From Lachnospiraceae bacterium (GTDB lineage: Bacteria > Bacillota > Clostridia > Lachnospirales > Lachnospiraceae), in contig JAFRIW010000050.1 in assembly GCA_017432565.1 (NCBI GenBank), positions 1 to 64,000 of the forward strand: 64,000 bases of DNA, read 5' to 3'. Made by a program: the position numbers and the translations under genes. The notes beneath the pieces are model-generated. The model was not told the origin of the DNA. It searched no databases and saw only the letters and a list, made by a program, of their open reading frames with translations. Each line of letters opens with the position of its first letter. The stretch's first letter is position 1. Shown piece after piece: positions 16,631 through 24,823 of the stretch.

Positions 16631-17068
16631 ATGAGAATTTCAACGAAAGGGAGATATGCACTCCGGCTGATGCTGGATCTGGCGATTCACAACACCGGGG
16701 AATATATTTCGTTAAAGGATATCTCCGCGCGGCAGGGGATCACGGTCAAATATCTCGAGCAGATTGTGACCGGCCTGACCCGGGCGGGGTTCCTCCGGAG
16801 TCAGCGCGGGAACAGCGGCGGATACCGCCTCTCCAGAAAACCGGAAGATTACACGGTCGGAGAGATTCTGCGCGCCATGGAGGGAAGCCTGGAACCGATT
16901 GCCTGCCTGGACGACGAAGTCAACCTGTGCCCGCGCAGCTCCGAATGTCTCACGCTTCCTTTCTGGAAGGGGCTTTCGGACGTCATTCGTAAGTATGTGG
17001 ACGGAACAACCCTGCAGGATCTGGTGGACACCTCCGAAGAAGCAGGGGCAGACAGCTACAGCATATAA
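16631..17068 (+). CDS. Rrf2-family regulator (IscR-like) of the suf operon
   Basis: 145 residues from the ATG at 16631 (CAGGAGAACAGA upstream); open codons before this lack a ribosome binding site. The N-terminal winged helix starts MRISTKGRYALRLMLDLA and includes the recognition region ITVKYLEQI. Three cysteines (92, 100, 106) sit where IscR holds its [2Fe-2S] cluster, so the protein probably senses cluster supply. It is the first gene of the suf operon, 24 bases before sufC, which supports a role as its feedback regulator. Confidence 0.9.
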   Translation: MRISTKGRYALRLMLDLAIHNTGEYISLKDISARQGITVKYLEQIVTGLTRAGFLRSQRGNSGGYRLSRKPEDYTVGEILRAMEGSLEPIACLDDEVNLCPRSSECLTLPFWKGLSDVIRKYVDGTTLQDLVDTSEEAGADSYSI

Positions 17069-17092
17069 AAACAGCGAGAAAGGAAAACCAAA

Positions 17093-17848
17093 ATGTCAGA
17101 ACCGCTACTGCAGATCCGCAATCTCTGTGCTTCCATTGAGGAAGGAGAACTGCTGCACAATATCAATCTGGAGATCCGGCCGGGCGAGACCCACGTGCTG
17201 ATGGGCCCGAACGGCGCCGGAAAATCCACACTCGGCAACACCATTATGGGAAGCCCGGTCTATAAGGTCACCGGAGGAAGCATTTTCTTTGACGGACAGG
17301 ATATCACGGATCTGTCCGCCGACAAGCGCGCGGCCGCCGGCCTGTTCATGTCCTTCCAGAATCCGCTGGAGGTTCCGGGCCTGTCGATGGAATCCTTCCT
17401 GCGCAACGCAATCCGTCAGCGCACGGGCAAGCCGATCAAAATCCTGACCTTCAAGCGGGAGCTGGAGGAGACCATGAAGCTTCTGCAGATGGACGAGTCC
17501 TATGCGGAGCGGGACCTGAACGTGGGCTTTTCCGGCGGCGAAAAGAAGAAGGCCGAGATTCTGCAGCTCCTGATGCTGCGGCCCAGACTCGCCATTCTGG
17601 ACGAGACCGATTCCGGTCTGGATGTGGACGCTGTCCGCACCGTCTCCATGGGCATTGAGGAATATCAGAAGAAACGGGGCGGCGCGCTCCTTGTGATCAC
17701 GCACTCCACACGCATTCTCGATTCTCTGGACGTGGACTACACCCACGTGCTGGTCAGAGGACAGATTGTCCGGACCGGCGATGCGTCCCTGGTAAAGGAA
17801 ATCAACGAAGGCGGCTTTGAGCGCTACGCAAACGAAAAGGAAGCTTGA
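17093..17848 (+). CDS. sufC: Fe-S cluster assembly ATPase SufC
   Basis: The ABC-type ATPase of the SufBCD scaffold that builds Fe-S clusters. Walker A is GPNGAGKST. The family-specific signature FSGGEKKKAEILQ and Walker B LAILDETDSGLDVDA are intact, and the 251-residue length is normal. It stands first of sufC-B-D-S-U. Stop and next start are only 2 bases apart. Confidence 0.97.
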   Translation: MSEPLLQIRNLCASIEEGELLHNINLEIRPGETHVLMGPNGAGKSTLGNTIMGSPVYKVTGGSIFFDGQDITDLSADKRAAAGLFMSFQNPLEVPGLSMESFLRNAIRQRTGKPIKILTFKRELEETMKLLQMDESYAERDLNVGFSGGEKKKAEILQLLMLRPRLAILDETDSGLDVDAVRTVSMGIEEYQKKRGGALLVITHSTRILDSLDVDYTHVLVRGQIVRTGDASLVKEINEGGFERYANEKEA

Positions 17849-17850
17849 CA

Positions 17851-19251
17851 ATGGCAAACACTCAGGACATCGCGGATGTCGACCGGAGTCTGTATGACTT
17901 CCGGGACGATGAATCCGATTTTTACAGACTTGACGAGGGACTGACCGAGGAAATCGTCAGCAGAATTTCCGATGAGAAGCACGATCCGGACTGGATGCGA
18001 GAATTCCGTCTGAAGTCCCTGCGGTTATATGAACAGATCCCGGTTCCGAACTGGGGACCGCCGGTGGACGGACTGGATATGGACCACATTGCGACCTATG
18101 TCCGCGCCAACACCGGCATGAAGGGCACCTGGGAAGAGGTCCCGGACGATATCAAGAACACTTTTGAAAAGCTGGGCATCCCGCAGGCTGAGCGCGAGTC
18201 GCTGGCCGGCGTCGGCGCGCAGTACGATTCCGAACTTGTCTATCACAACGTGCGGCAGGAAGTGGCGGACCAGGGTGTGGTCTACACCGACCTGGAGAGC
18301 GCGCTGACCGGCGAGTACGCCGAGATGGTGCGCGAGCATTTCATGAAGCTCGTGCCGCCCACCGATCACAAGTTCGCGGCGCTGCACGGCGCGGTCTGGT
18401 CCGGCGGATCCTTTGTGTACGTCCCGAAGGGCGTCACGGTGGAGATTCCGCTGCAGTCCTACTTCCGCCTCAACGCCAGAGGCGCGGGACAGTTTGAGCA
18501 CACCCTGATTATCGTGGATGAAGGCGCGGACCTGCACTTCATCGAGGGGTGCTCCGCACCGAAGTACAACGTGGCCAACCTGCACGCCGGCTGCGTCGAA
18601 CTCTATGTCGGCAGAAATGCGCGCCTGCGCTATTCGACCATTGAGAACTGGTCGAAAAACATGTACAACCTCAACACGAAGCGGGCACTGGTGGAGGAAG
18701 GGGCGACCATGGAGTGGGTCTCCGGGTCCTTCGGTTCCCACACCTCCTACCTGTATCCCACGACAATCCTGAAGGGCGACAACTCCCACTGCGAGTTCAC
18801 CGGCATCACCTTCGCCGGGGCGGGGCAGAATCTGGACACAGGCGCGAGAATGGTTCACCTGGGGAAGAACACTTCCTCTTATATCAATTCCAAATCCATC
18901 AGCAAGAGCGGCGGCATCAGCACCTACCGCAGCTCCATTGAGGTGGCGAAAACCGCGTCCGGGGCAAAATCCTCCGTGTCCTGCGGTTCTCTGATGCTGG
19001 ACTCCGAGTCGCGCTCCGACACGATTCCCGCCATGGACATCCGCACGGCGGACGCGGACATCGGTCATGAGGCCAAAATCGGCCGCATCGGCGACGATGC
19101 TGTCTTTTATCTGATGAGCCGCGGCATCAGTGAGGAGGAAGCGAGAGCGATGATTGTATCGGGTTTTGCAAACCCTGTGAGCAAAGAGCTCCCGCTCGAA
19201 TATGCCGCTGAGATGAACAATCTGATCCGGCTGGAAATGGAGGGAATGTAA
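17851..19251 (+). CDS. sufB: Fe-S cluster scaffold protein SufB
   Basis: The scaffold subunit on which new clusters form. I use the ATG at 17851, which has AAAGGAAG at a normal distance; an in-frame TTG at 17845 is too close to that site. This gives 466 residues, the usual length. Conserved stretches include VYVPKGVTVEIPLQSYFR, HFIEGCSAPKYN, the beta-helix repeats around SSYINSKSISKSGG, and the C-terminal RGISEEEARAMIVSGF. The stop overlaps the sufD start by one base. Confidence 0.97.
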   Translation: MANTQDIADVDRSLYDFRDDESDFYRLDEGLTEEIVSRISDEKHDPDWMREFRLKSLRLYEQIPVPNWGPPVDGLDMDHIATYVRANTGMKGTWEEVPDDIKNTFEKLGIPQAERESLAGVGAQYDSELVYHNVRQEVADQGVVYTDLESALTGEYAEMVREHFMKLVPPTDHKFAALHGAVWSGGSFVYVPKGVTVEIPLQSYFRLNARGAGQFEHTLIIVDEGADLHFIEGCSAPKYNVANLHAGCVELYVGRNARLRYSTIENWSKNMYNLNTKRALVEEGATMEWVSGSFGSHTSYLYPTTILKGDNSHCEFTGITFAGAGQNLDTGARMVHLGKNTSSYINSKSISKSGGISTYRSSIEVAKTASGAKSSVSCGSLMLDSESRSDTIPAMDIRTADADIGHEAKIGRIGDDAVFYLMSRGISEEEARAMIVSGFANPVSKELPLEYAAEMNNLIRLEMEGM

Positions 19252-20462
19252 TGGCACAGACTTTTAAAGTTGGACATCTTCCTTCGATTACCTGGAACCG
19301 GCTGCACTTAAATGAAGCGTCAGTGGAAACGGCTCTTTCCGGCAATCTGCCGGGAAGCCGTTATCTCTCCCTGCCGCAAGGCGCGTCGGTCCGGACACTG
19401 TCCTTTGCACAGGCGCTGGCGGAGCTTGAAAAGACGGCGCCGGTACAGGAACAGGAAAAATATGTCGCGGGCAAGGCGCCGGTCTACCATCCGCAGAAGT
19501 TCGGAACCGGCCTGGGCGCCGATTACGAACAGGCCATGCAGGATGCCGGCGTGCCGGTGGAATGGATTGAAATCGGCCCTGCGGAGCAGGAGCAGACGAT
19601 CACCTGCCGGATGACGCTGCAGGATGGCGAGAGCGCCTCCTGTGCGCAGATTCTGCACGTGGGCGAAAATGCACAGGTCACGGCATTGTACGTCAGTGAG
19701 TCGGCGGAGGATGCCGCCGGTGTGCTGGCACTTTCCGTCCGCGCGGTTCTGGAGAAGGGCGCATCTCTTAAGCTTGCGCTGGTACAGCTGCTGGGTTCCG
19801 GCTTTACGGCGCTCTCCGATGTGGGCCTGTCGGCCGCGGACGGAGCCGGTGCGGAACTGATTCAGATGGAACTGGGCGCCGACCGCAGCTATGTCGGCGT
19901 ACAGCCGGAGCTGATCGGAAAAGAAGCATCTTTTGACAGTGCAATGGGGTATCTTGCAAACGGTGAACAGCGCCTGGATATCAATTACAACGCTGTGCAG
20001 CGCGGCAGACAGACCCGGTGTGCGATGACTTTTGACGGTGTGCTGGGCGACCGGGCACAGAAGGTGTTCCGCGGAACGATTGATTTCCGGAACGGCTCCT
20101 CCGGCTCCAAAGGCGAGGAACAGGAAAATGTCCTGCTTCTGAGCAACGATGTGGAAAACCGCACCATGCCGGTGATCCTTTGCGAGGAAGAGGATGTGGA
20201 AGGCAGCCACGGCGCGACCATCGGCCGGCTGGATGAGCAGGTGCTCTTCTATCTGGCAACCCGCGGCATTGACGCCGCAGAGGCACAGAAAATGATGGTG
20301 CGCGCGCGCCTCGGCGCAGTGGCGCGCAGGATCCCGGATGAAGCCGCAAGACACCGTGCCCAGGATTACATTGACCGGAAGGTCAACTGCGACACCTGTG
20401 TGCGCGCGGCGGACTGCCCGCAGGCCTGGAACGAAAAAGGAAGTACAGGAGAGAAGTCATGA
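19251..20462 (+). CDS. sufD: Fe-S cluster assembly protein SufD
   Basis: The SufB paralogue that pairs with it in the SufBC2D complex. The 403-residue protein has the C-terminal SufBD core (GSHGATIGRLDEQVLFYLATRGI), while the N-terminal half is more divergent. The last ~30 residues carry three cysteines in CDTCVRAADC, not a feature I associate with characterised SufD proteins and possibly a metal or cluster site. The stop overlaps sufS by 4 bases. Confidence 0.93.
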   Translation: MAQTFKVGHLPSITWNRLHLNEASVETALSGNLPGSRYLSLPQGASVRTLSFAQALAELEKTAPVQEQEKYVAGKAPVYHPQKFGTGLGADYEQAMQDAGVPVEWIEIGPAEQEQTITCRMTLQDGESASCAQILHVGENAQVTALYVSESAEDAAGVLALSVRAVLEKGASLKLALVQLLGSGFTALSDVGLSAADGAGAELIQMELGADRSYVGVQPELIGKEASFDSAMGYLANGEQRLDINYNAVQRGRQTRCAMTFDGVLGDRAQKVFRGTIDFRNGSSGSKGEEQENVLLLSNDVENRTMPVILCEEEDVEGSHGATIGRLDEQVLFYLATRGIDAAEAQKMMVRARLGAVARRIPDEAARHRAQDYIDRKVNCDTCVRAADCPQAWNEKGSTGEKS

Positions 20463-21667
20463 CGAACGCCTATCGCGAAGATTTTCCGATACTGCTTCAG
20501 GACGACACGATTTATTTTGACAATGCGGCGACCTCCCAGCGTCCCCGTCAGGTGACGGAGGCGATGCGGTATTTTGACGAGAACTGCAATGCCAACCCCA
20601 TGCGCGGCCTTTACCGCTGGAGCATTGAGGCGACGGAGCGCTATGAGCAGGCGCGCGCGGACGCGGCGGAGCTGATCGGCGCGGCGGACAGCCGTGAAAT
20701 CGTCTTTACCCGCAATACGACGGAGTCCATCAACCTGGCTGCGTACAGCTGGGCACTCCACAATCTGAAAGAGGGCGACGAGATTGTCGTCTCCGTGATG
20801 GAGCATCACTCCAATCTGCTCCCCTGGCAGATGGCGGCGCGGCAGACCGGGGCAAAACTTGTCTTTCTCGAGCCGGAGCCGGACGGGACGCTGACAGAGC
20901 AGGAGATCACGTCCAAAATCACGGAGAAAACCAGGCTTGTCGCGATCGGACATGTCTCCAATGTCATGGGTGTGACCAATCCAGTGAAGCTGATTGCACA
21001 GACCGCACATAAGGCGGGCGCACTGGTTCTGGTGGACGGCGCGCAGTCCACGCCGCACATGCAGGTCAACGTGCAGGAGCTCGGCGCGGATTTTTACGCG
21101 TTCTCCGGGCACAAGATGCTGGGACCGATGGGAATCGGCGTTCTGTACGCAAGGAAGGAGCTGCTGGAGGAGATGCCGCCGTTCCTCTCGGGCGGTGAAA
21201 TGATCGAATATGTTTCGCGCGAGAGCGCGACCTATGCGGAGATTCCGCACAAGTTCGAGGCCGGCACGGTCAACGCGTCCGGCGCGGCAGGACTGTCAGC
21301 GGCAATCCGTTATCTGAAGAACGTCGGCTATGACACCATCCGGGAGAGGGAGGAGTGTCTGACGGCGCGTCTGATGGAAGGCCTTCGCGGACTTCCGTAT
21401 ATCACGATCTACGGTTCGGAGGACCCGAAGAAACACTGCGGCATTGTGACCTTCAACATTGAAGGCTGCCATCCGCATGACGTGGCCTCTGTGCTGGACA
21501 CAGAGAATGTGGCCATCCGCGCGGGACATCACTGCGCGCAGCCGCTGATGAAATTCCTCGGCGTCGGCTCGACAGCCCGCGCCAGTCTGTATTTTTACAA
21601 TACGGAAGAGGAAGTGGACCGGTTTGTGGAGAAGATCGGCAAAGTGAGAGGCTGGCTTGGCTATTAA
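20459..21667 (+). CDS. sufS: Cysteine desulfurase SufS
   Basis: A PLP enzyme that takes sulfur from cysteine for cluster assembly, passing it to SufU. The PLP lysine is K219 in SGHKMLG and the persulfide-forming cysteine is C359 in RAGHHCAQPLM, the group II (SufS) arrangement. At 402 residues its length is normal. It is coupled to sufD by ATGA and followed 20 bases later by sufU. Confidence 0.97.
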   Translation: MTNAYREDFPILLQDDTIYFDNAATSQRPRQVTEAMRYFDENCNANPMRGLYRWSIEATERYEQARADAAELIGAADSREIVFTRNTTESINLAAYSWALHNLKEGDEIVVSVMEHHSNLLPWQMAARQTGAKLVFLEPEPDGTLTEQEITSKITEKTRLVAIGHVSNVMGVTNPVKLIAQTAHKAGALVLVDGAQSTPHMQVNVQELGADFYAFSGHKMLGPMGIGVLYARKELLEEMPPFLSGGEMIEYVSRESATYAEIPHKFEAGTVNASGAAGLSAAIRYLKNVGYDTIREREECLTARLMEGLRGLPYITIYGSEDPKKHCGIVTFNIEGCHPHDVASVLDTENVAIRAGHHCAQPLMKFLGVGSTARASLYFYNTEEEVDRFVEKIGKVRGWLGY

Positions 21668-21687
21668 GAAGGCAGGTAGGAACGGAA

Positions 21688-22122
21688 ATGGAACTGAAAA
21701 CACTGTATCGCGAAATCGTCAATGAGCACAATCTGCATCCGGAGCACAAGCGCAATCTGGAAAACCCGACGATGGTGCTCGAGGGCGTCAATCCCAGCTG
21801 CGGAGATGACATCAATCTGCAGCTCGAGATCCGGGACGGCGTCATAACGGACGCGGCGTTCAACGGAAACGGATGCGCGATCTCCCAGGCGTCTGCGGAT
21901 ATGATGATCGACCTGATCATGGGCAAACCCCTGGAGGAAGCCATGCGGCTTCAGAAGAGCTTTATGGGCATGATTCAGGGAACCGCGTCGGAAGAAGAGA
22001 TCGAAGAACTGGAAGAAGCGGCGGCGCTGCAGGATATTTCCCACATGCCTGCCCGTGTCAAATGCGCGGTGCTGGGCTGGCGGACCATGCGTGAGATGGT
22101 GGAGAAGCTGGAAGGCGAGTGA
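21688..22122 (+). CDS. sufU: Sulfur-relay protein SufU
   Basis: The zinc-dependent partner that accepts persulfide sulfur from SufS in Firmicutes. The three conserved cysteines are C38 (NPSCGD), C63 (GNGCAIS) and C126 (RVKCAVLGW), and the Asp of the zinc site follows C38. The 144-residue length is normal. The operon has no sufA, as usual for this type. Its stop overlaps the TetR start. Confidence 0.95.
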   Translation: MELKTLYREIVNEHNLHPEHKRNLENPTMVLEGVNPSCGDDINLQLEIRDGVITDAAFNGNGCAISQASADMMIDLIMGKPLEEAMRLQKSFMGMIQGTASEEEIEELEEAAALQDISHMPARVKCAVLGWRTMREMVEKLEGE

Positions 22123-22682
22123 TGTCGGATTCCAATATTACGAAAAACGCACTGGCCGCATCGATGAAAAAGATGATGCGGCGCAGGCCATTTGAGAAGA
22201 TCAGCGTCTCGGACATCTGCATGGACTGCGGGATCAACCGGAAGAGTTTTTATTATCATTTCCGGGATAAATACGATCTCGTGAACTGGATCTTCTTTGT
22301 CGGCTTCCTGGGGGAAATGGATCTTACCCGCTATCAGAACGGCTGGGACTGGGTAAGGGATATCTGCGAATATTTTTACCGCGAGAAGGAGTTTTACCGG
22401 GCGGCTCTGAAAATCGAGGGACAGAATTCATTCCGGGATTATCTTGTGGAGACGATTGAGCCGATTATCCGTTTTTTTGTCCGGGATATGCTGCCGTCAG
22501 ATGAGGACGACGGCTTCTATCTGACCTTCCTGTGCGATGCCTTTCTGACGGCGCTGGTGCGCTGGCTCTCCGGCGGATACGACCAGGAGATGGACGCGGA
22601 CGGGTTTCTCCGGCGGATCCGTCAGCTGATGGGAAGCATGTCCGAATTTGCAGATGAAACAGATCAGAGGAATTCTGAATGA
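22122..22682 (+). CDS. TetR-family transcriptional regulator
   Basis: 186 residues. The N-terminal helix-turn-helix reads KISVSDICMDCGINRKSFYYHF, a standard TetR recognition region of the DhaS/TetR_C-type group in which the domain starts with an ALAASMKKMM helix. The rest is an all-helical ligand domain with many aromatic residues. I use ATG 22122 (TGATG overlap with sufU); GTG 22119 would add one residue. It sits between the suf genes and the M3 peptidase gene, with overlaps on both sides, so it is expressed with both. Its targets are unknown. Confidence 0.85.
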   Translation: MSDSNITKNALAASMKKMMRRRPFEKISVSDICMDCGINRKSFYYHFRDKYDLVNWIFFVGFLGEMDLTRYQNGWDWVRDICEYFYREKEFYRAALKIEGQNSFRDYLVETIEPIIRFFVRDMLPSDEDDGFYLTFLCDAFLTALVRWLSGGYDQEMDADGFLRRIRQLMGSMSEFADETDQRNSE

Positions 22683-24823
22683 GAAAAAACAAAAGCCTGA
22701 CCGGAATTAAGAAGAGAAGACCTGCGGCAGTCCTGGCTGCTCTTCTTATGGCGGCTGCAGTGGTGTCCGGGAGCATTCTGCTTCCGGACATTTATGTTGC
22801 GGCGGAGAACGTTCAGACGGAAGAAAAAGAGCCGCTTTATCCCGAAAAGGAGCACACGCATCTCGACTATTCGGAGCTTGCATATGAAGGCTACGATGAA
22901 ACGCAGCTGAAGGCGGCACTCTCCGAGCTGGAGGAGCTGTGCGGCGAGGATAATGCGCTGTCGGTGGACCGTGTGATCGAGCTGTATCATCAGGTCGAAA
23001 AGGAATTTGATATTCTCCAGACGCAGATGGTTCTGTGTGAGATCCGCACCAAAATGGATGTGACGGACGAAGAAATGCAGAAGGCGCAGCTGGAGCTCTC
23101 CAATAAAGCCAGCATTCTCTCGGATGAAGCCGGACGGGTCCTGAAAATGGTCCTGGACTCTCAGTTCCGGGACGAGCTGGTCTATGAGATCGGCGAGCAG
23201 GCTGCAGCCGTGCTGGACGATTACACCCCCCTGGAACAGTGGTATCTGGATCTGACGGACCGGGAAACCGTCCTGGTGCAGAAGTATTACCAGCTGCTGG
23301 ATGAGGATGACCCGGTGACCATCAACGGGGAGGAGTGGACCTTTGAGAGGTTCGATGAGGAGCCGCCGGAAGACGAGGCGGAGTCCGAGGCTGTCCGGCA
23401 GATTCTGTACCGCTCCGTGAACGACAAGGTCATGCCCATTCTGCAGGAACTGATTCAGGTCCGCAATGAGCTGGCGGTGAAGTCCGGCTATGACAACTAT
23501 GCCGAGTATGCCTATGATGTCGTTTTTGGCCGGGATTACGATAAGGACGAGGTGGAAAAGCTCTATACGGAGACGAAGAAGAAAATCGTTCCGCTCCAGA
23601 ACCGCCTGTCTGTGTACGGCTACTACCGGGGCTACGAGGAAAAGCTGGATGAATATACCGCCCCGGAGCAGGAAGAACTGCTGGATCTCGTGGAGCCGCA
23701 GATTGAATCGGTGGATGAGCGGCTGCTCGAGAGCTTTGACTATTTAAGAGAACACCACGATTATGATATCGAAAAAAGGCCGGGAAAGGCGGCCAGCGGA
23801 TTCACGGTTCCGCTGGCCCAGTACGGCACCGCTTTTATCTTCATCAATCCCACCGGCACCATCGAAGATATCCATACGCTGATCCATGAGTTCGGTCATT
23901 ACAATGTCGCTTTCCACAGCCTGGAACCGGCGATTGTGACGATGTCAAATGTAGACGTGGCGGAAATCCAGTCCCAGGCGCTGGAGCTTCTGACGGCGGA
24001 GAAAGCGGAAGAGCTGCTCGGTGACTGCGGAAAGGCCTACCGGGCGGACCGTGTGACCTCCATGCTTTCAAATGCGATTGAAGGCTGCTATTTTGACGAG
24101 TTTCAGTGGAAGCTGTATGAAAACCCGGAAATGACGCCGGAGGAGATCAACCGGCTGGCACTTCAGATCGGACAGGAATACGGCTTCTATTTTCCGAAGG
24201 GCGCCGAGGGATATTATGCCTGGGTCCTGGTTCAGCACACCTTCGAACAGCCCATGTATTATATCAGCTACACAGTATCGGCACTTTCCGCCCTGGACAT
24301 CGCCGCGCGCGCCGAAACGGACCGGGAGAGCGCGGTCGATCTGTATATGCATCTGACGGCCATAGATCCCAATCTGCCCTATCGGGAGGCGGTTTCTCAG
24401 CTGGGGCTGACGAATATTTTTGAGGACGGCGGGATAGCCGCCATCTGCGCGCCGCTGACCGACATGCTCGGCTACGGGAGCACAAATCAGGAAGAGAACG
24501 GGCCGGAGCGGCTGAGTCCCATCGCACAGAGACTCCTGGAAAAGCGTGTCCTGTACGGTATTGTCGCGTGTACAGCCCTTCTGCTGATCATCGGAATCAG
24601 CCTGAATGTCGTCAGACGCAGGAGGCTGCTGGCGGCGCGGGCGGAAGCGGCGCGGCTCGCAGAGGAACAGGCGCAGGCTGCCCTTGCGGCGGCAGAGGCG
24701 GCTCAGGCGGCAGAGGCCGCACAGACCGCAGAAGCGGGGCAGGACACAGCGGTGCAGATGCCGATGGCGGCGCAGGGCGCAGAGTCCGGGGAACAGGAGG
24801 AAGAACATGAGACATTTCAGTAA
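22679..24823 (+). CDS. Membrane-anchored M3-family metallopeptidase (oligoendopeptidase F-like)
   Basis: 714 residues. A signal sequence or N-terminal anchor spans about residues 17-40. The extracellular part has the M3 zinc site HEFGH (His403, Glu404, His407) and a downstream Glu in the EIQSQALELL helix. A second hydrophobic segment near residues 622-640 is followed by RRRR, then an Ala/Glu-rich tail of about 70 residues predicted to be inside. M3 enzymes usually cleave peptides in the cytoplasm, so an exported, membrane-fixed form is notable. The start overlaps tetR by 4 bases and the end overlaps the GH20 gene by 17 bases. Confidence 0.85.
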   Translation: MRKNKSLTGIKKRRPAAVLAALLMAAAVVSGSILLPDIYVAAENVQTEEKEPLYPEKEHTHLDYSELAYEGYDETQLKAALSELEELCGEDNALSVDRVIELYHQVEKEFDILQTQMVLCEIRTKMDVTDEEMQKAQLELSNKASILSDEAGRVLKMVLDSQFRDELVYEIGEQAAAVLDDYTPLEQWYLDLTDRETVLVQKYYQLLDEDDPVTINGEEWTFERFDEEPPEDEAESEAVRQILYRSVNDKVMPILQELIQVRNELAVKSGYDNYAEYAYDVVFGRDYDKDEVEKLYTETKKKIVPLQNRLSVYGYYRGYEEKLDEYTAPEQEELLDLVEPQIESVDERLLESFDYLREHHDYDIEKRPGKAASGFTVPLAQYGTAFIFINPTGTIEDIHTLIHEFGHYNVAFHSLEPAIVTMSNVDVAEIQSQALELLTAEKAEELLGDCGKAYRADRVTSMLSNAIEGCYFDEFQWKLYENPEMTPEEINRLALQIGQEYGFYFPKGAEGYYAWVLVQHTFEQPMYYISYTVSALSALDIAARAETDRESAVDLYMHLTAIDPNLPYREAVSQLGLTNIFEDGGIAAICAPLTDMLGYGSTNQEENGPERLSPIAQRLLEKRVLYGIVACTALLLIIGISLNVVRRRRLLAARAEAARLAEEQAQAALAAAEAAQAAEAAQTAEAGQDTAVQMPMAAQGAESGEQEEEHETFQ

